DNA of 29,787 nucleotides from the NCBI RefSeq assembly GCF_900314615.1, contig NZ_OMWA01000029.1, forward strand, positions 1 through 29,787, written 5' to 3'. A program made the position numbers and the translations under genes. The notes beneath the pieces are model-generated. The model was not told the DNA's origin, did not search any database, and saw only the letters and a program-made list of their open reading frames with translations. Origin of the DNA: an uncultured Methanobrevibacter sp. GTDB lineage: Archaea; Methanobacteriota; Methanobacteria; Methanobacteriales; Methanobacteriaceae. Of the stretch, positions 1 through 7,618 are shown one piece after another (positions within the stretch are counted from its first letter, which is position 1; each line of letters begins with the position of its first letter).

Positions 1-37
1 GCCCAGCAATCTTAATAATATTTCCTTCAATAATCAT
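1..37 (-). CDS. atpA: A-type ATP synthase subunit A, N-terminal fragment
   Basis: Only the first 12 codons are inside the window; the gene continues beyond position 1. Reading the minus strand from the ATG at 37-35 gives MIIEGNIIKIAG, the expected beginning of the catalytic A subunit of archaeal A1Ao ATP synthases (family starts are of the type M-I-x-E-G-x-x-x-K-I-x-G-P). The ATG overlaps the TGA stop of atpF as ATGA, so translation is probably coupled. Position after F in the H-I-K-E-C-F-A order fits the usual archaeal operon. The call rests on the start sequence plus the operon order. Confidence 0.9.
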   Translation of the reverse strand, partial: MIIEGNIIKIAG

Positions 38-354
38 TTAACCATCTCTACCCCGATAACTCTTTTAATAAGGTCATTTATTTGATCAGATGATCCTTCA
101 GAGGAGCCATCTTTATCAGGTATTTCAATTATCATTGGTAAAACGTTTGAACCAACTTGCCTATTAATGTGTTCTCTAATTTCATTAGCCATTACTTGAG
201 TAAGGATAATAATTGAAATTTCATCATTATTTAAAAATTTATCAAAAGCTGCAATAGCTTCTTCAGAAGTGTTGACCACTTCAGCTTTTTTGACACCACC
301 AAGTCTAAATCCGGATACGGTATCAATATCACCAATAACTGCTACTGAACTCAT
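34..354 (-). CDS. atpF: A-type ATP synthase subunit F
   Basis: A 106-residue protein, the normal length for subunit F of the archaeal A1Ao ATP synthase, a small Rossmann-like subunit of the central stalk. The N-terminus MSSVAVIGDIDTVSGFRLGG matches the family pattern in which a first beta strand (AVIGD) is followed by a conserved FRLGG-type turn; the middle segment SIIILTQVMANEI corresponds to the second strand and helix. It overlaps atpC upstream by 4 bp (351-354) and atpA downstream by 4 bp (34-37), so the three genes are almost certainly translationally coupled in one transcript. Confidence 0.95.
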   Translation of the reverse strand: MSSVAVIGDIDTVSGFRLGGVKKAEVVNTSEEAIAAFDKFLNNDEISIIILTQVMANEIREHINRQVGSNVLPMIIEIPDKDGSSEGSSDQINDLIKRVIGVEMVK

Positions 355-1505
355 ATTAACATCTCCATGATTTTAGAATTAGGGAAGTCTGCTTCTCTTT
401 TTGCTCTTGCAATAATTTTTAAATTTTTAATTTCACTTTCTTTTTGACTTAAATAACCAATAATTGGACCAATACCTAATGGTTTTTTAACAGATAAAGA
501 TTTAGCATAATCTGCGGCATAAGTATCTAATGCTTTTTCAAATACTGCAACGGAACCGGTTTCATTGTATACTGGAATTGCATCTGATAATGCATTAGCA
601 TATTTTGTTCCTTCTAAACCAGATACTACATTAGTAACATCAGGTGATTCCATTAAATCTTTAAGTTTCCATTCACGTAATTGGTATCCATCTTCTAATA
701 TATAAGGAGCAATTTCGTCATATTCAAGACCGTCTTGTTTTGCTCTTATAATCAGTTTAAGATTAGCTACATCAACTTGAGTTCCAACATATGAATATAA
801 AATTTGTTTGTTTTCATCAGCAGGAACTTCAGAAGAACGTAATAATTTGCCTAAATAATATTTATCTAAAGCAGATTCTAATGGAAGAATCATCTTAGTT
901 TCTTCATATTGTGGAAGAGCATCTTCTAAAGCAGTCGCGTATTCAGTGCCGTCTAAACTTGTAACAACGTCAGTGACTTTTTCTGCATCTGCTAATGATT
1001 CCAGCTCTGCGTATAAAGAACCGCATGGAATTAATAATTCTTTGGTTTCATCTGCAGAAAGACCAACTTCCTTAGCAGTTAAAAGGCTTTTAATGTTGTC
1101 AATATCAGTTTTTTTAGACATTACAACAAAAGGATCTTTTACTTCCTTAGGAGCTAATCTTGCAATAAAGTCATAAGTATTAGCACGTTCAACATCTAAT
1201 GCTTTATCAAGAGGATATTCGTCAAGAACATCTGCGTACTCAGGAACACCTTTAAGATAGTTTTCAACTTCTTCTACATTGTTGGTTTCAACAAGTTCGG
1301 AAATTTGTTTTTCATCAAATAGTCTTCCTTTTCTAGCTCTTACTCTTGCACTTGGGTTAAGATAAGGATAAATGTCCAAAATTGGTCTAGATGCAATGAT
1401 TACAACAACTGCACCAACAATAAGTATTGCTATAACACAAAATACAAGAAATACTTCTTGTGTAAGTCCCATAGAACTTATTAAGGTAGCAATTTCATTT
1501 GCCAT
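351..1505 (-). CDS. atpC: A-type ATP synthase subunit C
   Basis: A 384-residue subunit C, the funnel-shaped protein that links the central stalk to the membrane K ring. Internal pseudo-repeats are visible: phrases such as VTSLDGTEYATALEDALP and VSGLEGTKYANALSDAIP recur, as expected for the three-fold helical fold. The start has a perfect ribosome-binding site (AGGAGG, 8 bases before the ATG). Residues about 18-40 form an uninterrupted hydrophobic segment (FLVFCVIAILIVGAVVVII) followed by a basic stretch, so this version probably carries an N-terminal membrane anchor, which the classical soluble subunit C lacks. It lies 15 bp after atpE and overlaps atpF by 4 bp. Confidence 0.94.
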   Translation of the reverse strand: MANEIATLISSMGLTQEVFLVFCVIAILIVGAVVVIIASRPILDIYPYLNPSARVRARKGRLFDEKQISELVETNNVEEVENYLKGVPEYADVLDEYPLDKALDVERANTYDFIARLAPKEVKDPFVVMSKKTDIDNIKSLLTAKEVGLSADETKELLIPCGSLYAELESLADAEKVTDVVTSLDGTEYATALEDALPQYEETKMILPLESALDKYYLGKLLRSSEVPADENKQILYSYVGTQVDVANLKLIIRAKQDGLEYDEIAPYILEDGYQLREWKLKDLMESPDVTNVVSGLEGTKYANALSDAIPVYNETGSVAVFEKALDTYAADYAKSLSVKKPLGIGPIIGYLSQKESEIKNLKIIARAKREADFPNSKIMEMLI

Positions 1506-1520
1506 GATTTATCCTCCTAA

Positions 1521-2132
1521 TTATTTAAATAATATTTCAGCAACTTCACTACGTAAGATACTTTTAAATCTGTCTAATCTAGCTTCAATAGTGTTATTTA
1601 CTTCAATATCTCCATTACTTGTTTTTAAAATAGCTCCACCAATAGCATCAATAGGTTCACCTAATGTAAAAGTGATATCTTCTATTTGGAAAGTAGAGCT
1701 TCCTGAAAGTTGATCTTTCATTTCTTTAGTGTCAGCTTCATTTAATTGAATAATTAAATCTTTGCCAGCGATTTCATCAGCTGCTTCTTTAATCATTAAA
1801 CTTAATGAATCTTTATAGTCTTCAGTATTTGAAGAAGCTTCATTTTTTAACTGTTCAGTAGCTTTCGCGAAAGCTGCTTCAATAACTTCTTCTTTAGCGC
1901 CTAACTCTGCTCTACGAGCATTCATCTTAGCTTCAGAGATAATTTGCTGATATCTCATATCAGATTGTTTTTTACCATTCTCTTGAATTTTGATTTTCTC
2001 AGCTTCAGCAGTTTTTTCAGCTTTTGCAGTAATTGCTGAAACTTCAGCATTTGCATCTTGTATGATTACATCAGCTTTCTCTTGGGCTTCAGACATAATG
2101 CTTGAAACAATTTTATCTGTGCCTGAGCTCAT
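1521..2132 (-). CDS. atpE: A-type ATP synthase subunit E
   Basis: A 203-residue subunit E of the peripheral stalk, which pairs with subunit H to hold the A1 head against rotation. The first ~85 residues are Ala/Glu/Lys-rich (for example AQEKADVIIQDANAEVSAI) and read as a long coiled-coil helix; the C-terminal half is a mixed alpha/beta domain ending in IEARLDRFKSILRSEVAEILF, typical of the E C-terminal domain that contacts subunit B. It follows atpK by 13 bp and precedes atpC by 15 bp, in the standard operon order. Confidence 0.95.
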   Translation of the reverse strand: MSSGTDKIVSSIMSEAQEKADVIIQDANAEVSAITAKAEKTAEAEKIKIQENGKKQSDMRYQQIISEAKMNARRAELGAKEEVIEAAFAKATEQLKNEASSNTEDYKDSLSLMIKEAADEIAGKDLIIQLNEADTKEMKDQLSGSSTFQIEDITFTLGEPIDAIGGAILKTSNGDIEVNNTIEARLDRFKSILRSEVAEILFK

Positions 2133-2145
2133 ATAAATTGCCTCC

Positions 2146-2634
2146 TTAAGCTAAGATTCCACCGAATACCATAAGTAAGATAGCAATCAAGAAACCGTAA
2201 ATAGCTTGTGTCTCTGGTAATGCAGAGAAAATAATACCACGTGCAAACATATCATTATCTTCTACAATAGCACCAACGGAAGATGCTGCTGCCATACCTT
2301 GACCCATACCGGAACCTAAACCAGCAAAACCAATGGATGCACCTACACCTATTGCAACGATACCTGCTTCGAGGGTTAATTTAGTTGCGTCTCCACCTAA
2401 TAATCCTGAGAATACAAGTAATAAAATTGCGACCAAGAAACCGTAAATAGCCTGAGTTTCTGGTAATGCAGAGAAAATAATACCTCTTGCGAACATGTCA
2501 TTGTCTTCTGCAACTGCACCTACAGAACCAGCAGCTGCCATACCTTGACCTAAACCGGAACCTAATCCAGCGAAACCGATTGCTACTCCAGCACCAATAG
2601 CAGCTAAAGCAGCTCCTAAACCCATTTCTACCAT
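2146..2634 (-). CDS. atpK: A-type ATP synthase subunit K (duplicated c-type proteolipid)
   Basis: The rotor-ring proteolipid, 162 residues with four membrane helices made of two near-identical hairpins (about residues 5-80 and 87-162). Each hairpin has the ion-binding carboxylate in FSALPETQAIYGF (Glu59-Thr60 and Glu141-Thr142) and a Gln in the first helix (GLGQG Gln30, GMGQG Gln112). A carboxylate followed by Thr plus the helix-1 Gln is the arrangement associated with Na+ coordination, so sodium coupling is likely (inference). The halves are also very similar in DNA, so the gene arose by internal duplication. The ribosome-binding site AAAGGTGA lies before the ATG, and a TATA-like box precedes it, perhaps to raise output of this high-copy subunit. 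Confidence 0.95.
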   Translation of the reverse strand: MVEMGLGAALAAIGAGVAIGFAGLGSGLGQGMAAAGSVGAVAEDNDMFARGIIFSALPETQAIYGFLVAILLLVFSGLLGGDATKLTLEAGIVAIGVGASIGFAGLGSGMGQGMAAASSVGAIVEDNDMFARGIIFSALPETQAIYGFLIAILLMVFGGILA

Positions 2635-2680
2635 ATTTAATTCACCTTTGAAATAATATTGATTTTTTAAATTTAATTTA

Positions 2681-2690
2681 AGATATAAAT
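2681..2690 (-). promoter_or_regulatory. Candidate internal TATA box before atpK
   Basis: On the minus strand the 65-bp gap between atpI and atpK contains ATTTATATCT, about 47-56 bases upstream of the atpK ATG. A start some 25 bases downstream would leave a short leader containing the AAAGGTGA ribosome-binding site. This is a weak prediction because the whole gap is AT-rich; it would fit the need for many copies of K per complex. Confidence 0.3.
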
Positions 2691-2699
2691 GAAAAATTT

Positions 2700-4700
2700 T
2701 TAATTTTTAATTTTAGTAAATGTTCTTTTTGCTTTGAAAGCTTCGAATTTACCTTTACCTTCCATGAAGAATTGAGAGAAGAATTCTACATAGTTAAGAC
2801 GTAAAGCGTTAATGAATGCACCTAATACTTGGAAGAGGAAGTTTGCAATATGACCACCGAAGAATATGACGATTGCGAGTACAATACCCACATATGGAAC
2901 CATATTGTTTATCATTTGAGCTAAGATGTTTACAGTCATTGCAATACCACCAGTAGCTAAACATAATGCTAAAAGACGAGCATAGGATAATACATCACCC
3001 ATGTAACCGAAAATATCCATTACACCATATGCACCGTTAGCCCATACCAACATTCCAATAGTTGCAACTATTAAGATAGCGCCTAAGATTATACCAACCA
3101 TACCGAGTACTTGGATATATCCTAAAGCGAGTAAAACTATTCCAGCTTCAAATACAAACCAGCAGATTTGAGAACCGATAGCATCTTTCTTATTACCGTA
3201 TCTTAAGTTGTTAATAGCACCTATTAAAAATCCGATATTGGTGTAAAGTAAACCAATTGCGATAGCTATTATCAAAATAATATCCGGGTGTACAAATGCT
3301 TCAACTGAAGAAATTACAGTTGGAAGACGGAAACCAACAATCCTTTGTGGGAAATCTCCCAGGAAACCATTGGTAATCAGACCCAGTATAATAGCCCATA
3401 GACCAGACCAGATTAAAATCCAACCAAAGGAATGCATAGATTTTTTAACTTTACCCATTCCTTTTAATAATACTACACCAAGAAGAGCTACAATTAAACC
3501 ATATACTGCATCGGTTAAACAGAAACCGAAGAATAATGGGAATGTGATTGCAACAAATATAGTTGGATCAATTGCATTGTAACGTACTGGAGAGTACATA
3601 TCAACCAGGTATTCGAAAGGTCTTGCATACCATCCATTTTGTTGTAGGATAGGAACATTTTCATCATCTGTACCTTCAACCTCTATTGTTTCAAAGGCAC
3701 AATGTCCATCAGAACTTTTTTCGACCAATTGTTCAACTTTTTCTGTGTCTTTAACAGGCACCCAGCCTTCTAAGACATATGCATCTTTAGTTTGAACAAA
3801 TGATGAAAGAATTTCGTTCTTTTCTTTTTCATTTTCTAATTGTTCTTTGAGAGCCAATATATCATCGTCCCATTGTTCAGCAACTGCACGTAATTCTGAT
3901 TTAACAGAAGCACGTTCTGATTCAATGGTTAATAATCTGGAATCAGCATGTGAAATGACCTGTTGAGGAGTTCCTTCAACATTACCAATTTCAATTTTCT
4001 CAAAGTCAAACTTACGAAGTGTTGAATAAACTTCGTCACTGTATTCTTTCAATGTTACTACGGTGATAATTTCTCCCTCTTTATCATCCATAGGAACAGT
4101 AAATACCTCTAATTCATCTGTCAATTTACTTAATTCATTTTTGATTTCTGAAGTAGATCCAGCATCAATCCTTCCAACAGTAGTAGAAGTGTACTTTGAA
4201 TCTTTTAAAAGAGCTAAATCCATGTCAAAATTAGATAAGCGATTAGCCAAACTTTTATTAGACTGTAGTTCACTTGTTTCAGCGTCGAGTGCGGCTAGTT
4301 TACCTTCAATTACGCTTGTTTTACTTTCCACCTGGGCTAAAGTGTCTTCAGCTTTTGCAATAAAAGCTTCAGTATCTAATTTTTCTACTTCTTTTTGAAC
4401 TGGTAAATCCGGACTAATAAAAGACATTAATGTGTCTTTTAACCCATGGCCTTCTGATAAAGAATTTCCTAATAGTTCAGATATACCGTTTGTTTTCATA
4501 AGAAGAGAAGATAGCTTTCCAGTATATGGAGAAACTTTTGAAGGAGTAACTAACTCCGCTAATTCAGGATCTTGCTGAATGCTATCAGAAATATCACTGA
4601 CTTGTAAGAGTCCTGATTCGTGGAGAGCATCCACTGTAGGGGCTACATACTTTTCCAGTGTAACTATTCTAATTTTACGCATTCTAGCTGTCTTGAACAT
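2700..4700 (-). CDS. atpI: A-type ATP synthase subunit I (a-type stator)
   Basis: A 666-residue subunit I, equivalent to eukaryotic V-ATPase subunit a. The N-terminal ~375 residues are soluble and coiled-coil rich (for example SERASVKSELRAVAEQWDDDILALKEQLENE, shown by heptad-like Leu/Ala/Glu patterning) and bind the peripheral stalk. From about residue 380 there are seven or eight membrane helices starting at DPTIFVAITFPLFFGFCLTDAVYGL; near the end, DVLSYARLLALCLATGGIA carries the conserved Arg that releases the ion from the K ring. Length and order are normal. The start MFKTARMRKIRIVTLEKY is typical. It follows atpH by 11 bp. Confidence 0.96.
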   Translation of the reverse strand: MFKTARMRKIRIVTLEKYVAPTVDALHESGLLQVSDISDSIQQDPELAELVTPSKVSPYTGKLSSLLMKTNGISELLGNSLSEGHGLKDTLMSFISPDLPVQKEVEKLDTEAFIAKAEDTLAQVESKTSVIEGKLAALDAETSELQSNKSLANRLSNFDMDLALLKDSKYTSTTVGRIDAGSTSEIKNELSKLTDELEVFTVPMDDKEGEIITVVTLKEYSDEVYSTLRKFDFEKIEIGNVEGTPQQVISHADSRLLTIESERASVKSELRAVAEQWDDDILALKEQLENEKEKNEILSSFVQTKDAYVLEGWVPVKDTEKVEQLVEKSSDGHCAFETIEVEGTDDENVPILQQNGWYARPFEYLVDMYSPVRYNAIDPTIFVAITFPLFFGFCLTDAVYGLIVALLGVVLLKGMGKVKKSMHSFGWILIWSGLWAIILGLITNGFLGDFPQRIVGFRLPTVISSVEAFVHPDIILIIAIAIGLLYTNIGFLIGAINNLRYGNKKDAIGSQICWFVFEAGIVLLALGYIQVLGMVGIILGAILIVATIGMLVWANGAYGVMDIFGYMGDVLSYARLLALCLATGGIAMTVNILAQMINNMVPYVGIVLAIVIFFGGHIANFLFQVLGAFINALRLNYVEFFSQFFMEGKGKFEAFKAKRTFTKIKN

Positions 4701-4711
4701 ATAATCTCACA

Positions 4712-5026
4712 CTACATAATATTTTTGACAATTATTGAAGCAGCTTCATCTACATTTGCCATAGCTTTGTCTTTTAAGGCTGCAACGTCCTCAGCAGACT
4801 TTTTAGCAATATCTTCTGCTTCTTTTTTAGCTTTATCTTCTGCATCAAAAACAGTATTTTTTGCTTCCTCTTCTGCTGCACTTTTAGCTTGGGAAATGAT
4901 TTCCTCAGCTTTAACTTGTGATTCAGCAATTAAGTCTTTTGATTGAGACTCTGAATCAACAATAAGTTGTTCAGCATCAGATTCAGCTTTTTTTATCATT
5001 GCGATTGCGTCTGATATCTCTGCCAT
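4712..5026 (-). CDS. atpH: A-type ATP synthase subunit H
   Basis: First gene of the operon: a 104-residue, almost wholly helical protein rich in Ala, Glu, Lys and Asp (AEEIISQAKSAAEEEAKNTV and similar), the expected right-handed coiled-coil partner of subunit E in the peripheral stalk. It has no hydrophobic segment. The start MAEISDAIAMIKKAE is preceded by GGTGAT five bases before the ATG, a strong ribosome-binding site. Its role is inferred from composition, length and being first in an H-I-K-E-C-F-A operon; sequence similarity alone would be weak for coiled coils. Confidence 0.92.
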   Translation of the reverse strand: MAEISDAIAMIKKAESDAEQLIVDSESQSKDLIAESQVKAEEIISQAKSAAEEEAKNTVFDAEDKAKKEAEDIAKKSAEDVAALKDKAMANVDEAASIIVKNIM

Positions 5027-5060
5027 AATAAATCACCATGGTGTACTTATTTTTATTGTG

Positions 5061-5076
5061 CAATATATATATCTTT
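5061..5076 (-). promoter_or_regulatory. TATA box of the ATP synthase operon
   Basis: The minus strand reads AAAGATATATATATTG here, a strong archaeal TATA element with purines just upstream that could serve as BRE. It lies about 35-50 bases before the atpH ATG, which places transcription start near 5040 and gives a short leader carrying the GGTGAT site. No other good promoter is seen for this operon. Confidence 0.65.
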
Positions 5077-5104
5077 TACTATTTAATATTGATAAGAATT
5101 CGTA

Positions 5105-5191
5105 AAATCCAAAATAAATTAAAAAAAAGTATTCAAAAAATAATATTTATATCAAAAAATTAAATAAAAAAAAGAATAAAGGATAAACAGT
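5105..5191 (-). terminator. U-tract terminator after the 5192-5542 gene
   Basis: Read on the minus strand, the bases just past the stop of the membrane-protein gene contain several T-runs (TTTTTTTT around 5165-5175, TTTTTT near 5136 and 5154, TTTTTTTT near 5122). Archaeal polymerases terminate on such U-tracts. This separates the small gene from the atpH promoter. Confidence 0.5.
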
Positions 5192-5542
5192 TTATCTATA
5201 GAACCATTTCAATATACTAGGTGGTAATTTTTGTAAATAAGCCAAAATTGATATTATAATAATAATTAAACCCACTACAGCAAATCCTATATTGTAAGGA
5301 TAGCTAAGTAACATATAGCCGCTTACACCAATAATTATTCCTTCAAAAAAGAATACTGCCTTAAGCCAGCTAGGGTTATATAATATTATCAGATAAGCAA
5401 CAGCTATCATAATAAAAATTATCGCTGTAGCCATAACATCATTGGTTATTGGCTGATGCATTAAAAATGGAGCTATAGCCCAAACAATTAACGCTACTGC
5501 TAACATTACTCCCAAATATTTAAACATTTTTACATTTGCCAT
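5192..5542 (-). CDS. Small multi-spanning membrane protein of unknown function
   Basis: From the preferred start (MANVKMFKYLG) this is a 116-residue protein with four predicted membrane helices (LGVMLAVALIVWAIAPFL, MATAIIFIMIAVAYLIILY, AVFFFEGIIIGVSGYMLL, NIGFAVVGLIIIIISILAYL) and a basic C-terminus. No family is recognised. An upstream ATG at 5605 is possible but would abut the start of the divergent gene at 5606 and sit inside the shared promoter; a TATA element at 5573-5583 places transcription start near 5550, which favours the start at 5542 with a very short leader. Function cannot be inferred from context. Confidence 0.7.
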   Translation of the reverse strand: MANVKMFKYLGVMLAVALIVWAIAPFLMHQPITNDVMATAIIFIMIAVAYLIILYNPSWLKAVFFFEGIIIGVSGYMLLSYPYNIGFAVVGLIIIIISILAYLQKLPPSILKWFYR

Positions 5543-5572
5543 AATAACACTTACATTTCTATTAAACTTCAT

Positions 5573-5591
5573 AATATTTATATTATTATAG
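5573..5591. promoter_or_regulatory. Overlapping divergent TATA boxes
   Basis: The segment reads as TTTATATTATTATAG on the plus strand and as TATAATAATATAAATATT on the minus strand. It could serve both the plus gene at 5606 (TATA about 24 bases before the ATG, implying a leaderless mRNA) and the minus gene starting at 5542 (about 30 bases away). Two genes would thus share one promoter region of under 65 bp. Confidence 0.45.
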
Positions 5592-5605
5592 TTTAATGAA
5601 TACAT

Positions 5606-5935
5606 ATGGAAAGAGCAGTTTGGATAATTCTCAACAAAAATTTTTCACTTACATTAGACAGTGAAATAAAAGAAGATAAGATTTGTGATAAAAAATTCTC
5701 ACCGGGCAACGATATCTGGACCAATGAGCTTCCACGTTTGGGATTCAGTGATGAAGATGTTCAAAAAGACTATGACGGATTTTTAAAAGACATCATGACA
5801 CTGTTCACAGAACCAGGCGTTGATAAAGTATTCATTGATGCAAAACTAGGTGAAGAATCTGAATATATAAACAGCGAAAATCCTTTAGTTATTCGAAAAA
5901 TAGAAGAATATAGTGTAGATGAAATTATAGAATAG
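5606..5935 (+). CDS. Hypothetical acidic protein, 109 aa
   Basis: A soluble, acidic 109-residue protein without signal peptide, membrane helix or cysteine cluster beyond a single Cys. The sequence begins MERAVWIILNKNFSLTLDSE and contains PRLGFSDEDVQKDYDGFLKDI and PGVDKVFIDAKLGEESEY. I do not recognise the family. There is no Shine-Dalgarno before the ATG, and the TATA element 24 bases upstream suggests a leaderless transcript. The 3' end overlaps the convergent gene by 11 bp (5925-5935). Base composition matches the neighbours, so it reads as a real but uncharacterised gene. Confidence 0.7.
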   Translation: MERAVWIILNKNFSLTLDSEIKEDKICDKKFSPGNDIWTNELPRLGFSDEDVQKDYDGFLKDIMTLFTEPGVDKVFIDAKLGEESEYINSENPLVIRKIEEYSVDEIIE

Positions 5936-6263
5936 AATTGGCCTTATCCATAACCTCATCCATACTATTGAATTCCAGAGGTTCCCCGTCGTCTGAAACC
6001 TTTTCTGTAGTTATCAGTACGCTTGGAGATGCCCATATATATGAATACATGAAATATATCACATTAATAAATATAAGCAATGAAAAAGCAGACAATGCAA
6101 GTATTAAACAGACTGCATGAATCAAAAGATTGCCGAATCTTTTCTTTCTCATCAGTACATAATTATTGTTTTTTTCCATTATCTTGAACTTTTTTTGAGA
6201 TAGCTCCTGTGAAATTTTTTCCATTTCTTTGGAATTATCTGCAGCAAGTATAAATAATTTCAT
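5925..6263 (-). CDS. Hypothetical membrane protein, 112 aa
   Basis: An unrecognised 112-residue protein with a soluble Lys/Glu-rich N-terminal part (MKLFILAADNSKEMEKISQELSQ region, about residues 1-45), then one long or two short membrane helices (LLIHAVCLILALSAFSLLIFINVIYFMYSYI, residues ~46-76) and an acidic C-terminal tail. It begins 1 bp after the stop of the nitroreductase gene and is probably the last gene of that transcript. Its 3' end overlaps the convergent 5606-5935 gene by 11 bp. Confidence 0.6.
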   Translation of the reverse strand: MKLFILAADNSKEMEKISQELSQKKFKIMEKNNNYVLMRKKRFGNLLIHAVCLILALSAFSLLIFINVIYFMYSYIWASPSVLITTEKVSDDGEPLEFNSMDEVMDKANSIL

Positions 6264-6264
6264 T

Positions 6265-6774
6265 TTAATCCATGTAAACTACAAATTCGTCCAATTCTTT
6301 TCTTGGAGTTTCACGAGGCTCTGCATTGCCGTATCCTAAAGGAGTGAATAAGACTGCCTCTTCATTTTCTTTCAAGTTAAGGAATTTATGAGCTTCATAT
6401 TTTTTAAATGCCCCAATATAACATGTTCCAAGACCGACATCCTGTGCTGCTAAAATCATATGGTCCATAACAATGGTTGCATCGATATCTGCAATATTTT
6501 TCTGATCCCAAGGTCTTGTCCATGCTTCATTTATAATTCCAACAACACATAATACAATAGGAGCTTCCACAAACCATTTTGCCCCATAAATTTTAGATAA
6601 TTCCTCTTTATATTTTTTGGTATCAATGACATATACCTTAAAAGGCTGTGCATTTACGCCTGTAGGAGCAATTGTTGCCGCTTTTAGAACATAATCGAGT
6701 TTCTCTTTTTCAACTTCCTTATCCAAATATCCTCTTACACTGTATCTCTGATTGATTACATCTATAAATTCCAT
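6265..6774 (-). CDS. Nitroreductase-family flavoprotein
   Basis: A 169-residue protein of the FMN-dependent nitroreductase fold. Family marks are the N-terminal MEFIDVINQRYSVRGYLDKEV (the R-x-S-x-R FMN phosphate site), APTGVNAQPFKVYVID (the flavin-contacting S/T-x-x-N-x-Q-P motif) and the late GLGTCYIG-x(n)-LFTPLGYGNAEPRETPRK segment. The start at 6774 is preferred over an ATG-like start five codons earlier because AGGTAGAT sits at the right distance and the longer form would overlap the upstream gene. It starts 1 bp after the citryl-CoA lyase-like gene stop, so it is probably cotranscribed. It would be a redox flavoprotein; the substrate is unknown. Confidence 0.85.
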   Translation of the reverse strand: MEFIDVINQRYSVRGYLDKEVEKEKLDYVLKAATIAPTGVNAQPFKVYVIDTKKYKEELSKIYGAKWFVEAPIVLCVVGIINEAWTRPWDQKNIADIDATIVMDHMILAAQDVGLGTCYIGAFKKYEAHKFLNLKENEEAVLFTPLGYGNAEPRETPRKELDEFVVYMD

Positions 6775-6775
6775 A

Positions 6776-7582
6776 TTATCTACCTGCATCGTATACTATA
6801 TCATCAAGGTCTAAAAAACGCCTGAATTCTTCTTCATCCATATTTTCCTCATGAATATGTGCAATAATTCCTGGAAGTCTGCCAATCATGAAAACTCCAA
6901 GACCCAAATCCGGAGAAAATCCCAAATCAGACAGTATTGCAGCATTTGCACCGTCAACGTTAAGTCTGATTTGCTTTTTTTCATAAACCAAATCTTCCAA
7001 TGCCAAAGCCAATTTGATATGAGGTCCTATAAAACCCCTTTTTACCACAATATTCATCAGTTCATCAGCTCTCGGATCAACATTATGATATCTATGTCCA
7101 AAACCAGGTATTTTTTTACCTTTTAGGATATATTCACTGTAAATTTCAATTGCACAGCTTGCAATTTGCTTATTGTCAATTGCTGAATCCCCTGTAGAAT
7201 AGATTGAACCTATTTTTGACTGGTAAAGTTCCATTGTTTTTTCAATAGCTCCTGCATGCTTATGTCCAAATGACAACAATGCACCTGCAACAGCAGAATT
7301 CATAGGAGAACCTGATGACGCTACAAGCCTGGCTGTCTGTGTGCTTGGAGGAGTTGCTCCATGGTCACAGAAAGAAACCAGAACATGATTAAATATCTTT
7401 CCTTCTTCAAGAGAAGGCAATCTTCCCCTTAAAAGTAAAAAAATCATATCACTGTATCGGATTTTATCAATCAGATCTCTTTGGTTGTAGCCTCTTGTTA
7501 CAATTTTATCTGTTTCTACACGAGAAATAGCTGTTTTTAATGAATGAGGATTAACTCTAAAATTATTTTCTTGCATTTTCAT
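6776..7582 (-). CDS. Citrate synthase / citryl-CoA lyase-like protein
   Basis: A 268-residue protein of the citrate synthase superfamily, much shorter than a typical citrate synthase (~370-430) and closest in design to citryl-CoA lyase or the lyase module of ATP-citrate lyase. Visible marks: DHGATPPS (73-80), SFGHKHAG with His107, PGFGHRYHNVDPRA (159-172) with His163, and NVDGANAAILSDLGF with Asp210; the two His and the Asp fit the catalytic triad of the fold. A second ATG two codons on (7576) has better spacing from AAGGTAC. It sits between the fumarase-like gene and a nitroreductase. Whether it condenses acetyl-CoA or cleaves a citryl-type CoA thioester cannot be read from sequence. Confidence 0.85.
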   Translation of the reverse strand: MKMQENNFRVNPHSLKTAISRVETDKIVTRGYNQRDLIDKIRYSDMIFLLLRGRLPSLEEGKIFNHVLVSFCDHGATPPSTQTARLVASSGSPMNSAVAGALLSFGHKHAGAIEKTMELYQSKIGSIYSTGDSAIDNKQIASCAIEIYSEYILKGKKIPGFGHRYHNVDPRADELMNIVVKRGFIGPHIKLALALEDLVYEKKQIRLNVDGANAAILSDLGFSPDLGLGVFMIGRLPGIIAHIHEENMDEEEFRRFLDLDDIVYDAGR

Positions 7583-7604
7583 GTACCTTAATTTTTGTTA
7601 TAAT

Positions 7605-7618
7605 AATTTTATATGAAA
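7605..7618 (-). promoter_or_regulatory. Candidate internal promoter before the citryl-CoA lyase-like gene
   Basis: In the 36-bp gap the minus strand reads CATATAAAATTATTATAA, a TATA-like element about 30-40 bases before the start codon, with AAGGTAC as ribosome-binding site. It would allow the last three genes to be transcribed independently of the PrpD-U32-fumarase part. The AT-rich context makes this tentative. Confidence 0.3.

Noticed and set aside
946..1176. Plus-strand open frames opposite the ATP synthase genes (also 1372-1713, 3370-3582, 4063-4398, 4620-4946)
   Set aside because: They lie wholly antisense to well-supported genes, have no ribosome-binding sites and show Ser/Ile-rich composition typical of shadow frames.
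2146..2634. atpK as two separate proteolipid genes
   Set aside because: The two hairpins are in one uninterrupted frame with a linker (GGDATKLTLE) and no internal stop or start; duplicated K subunits are known in this lineage.
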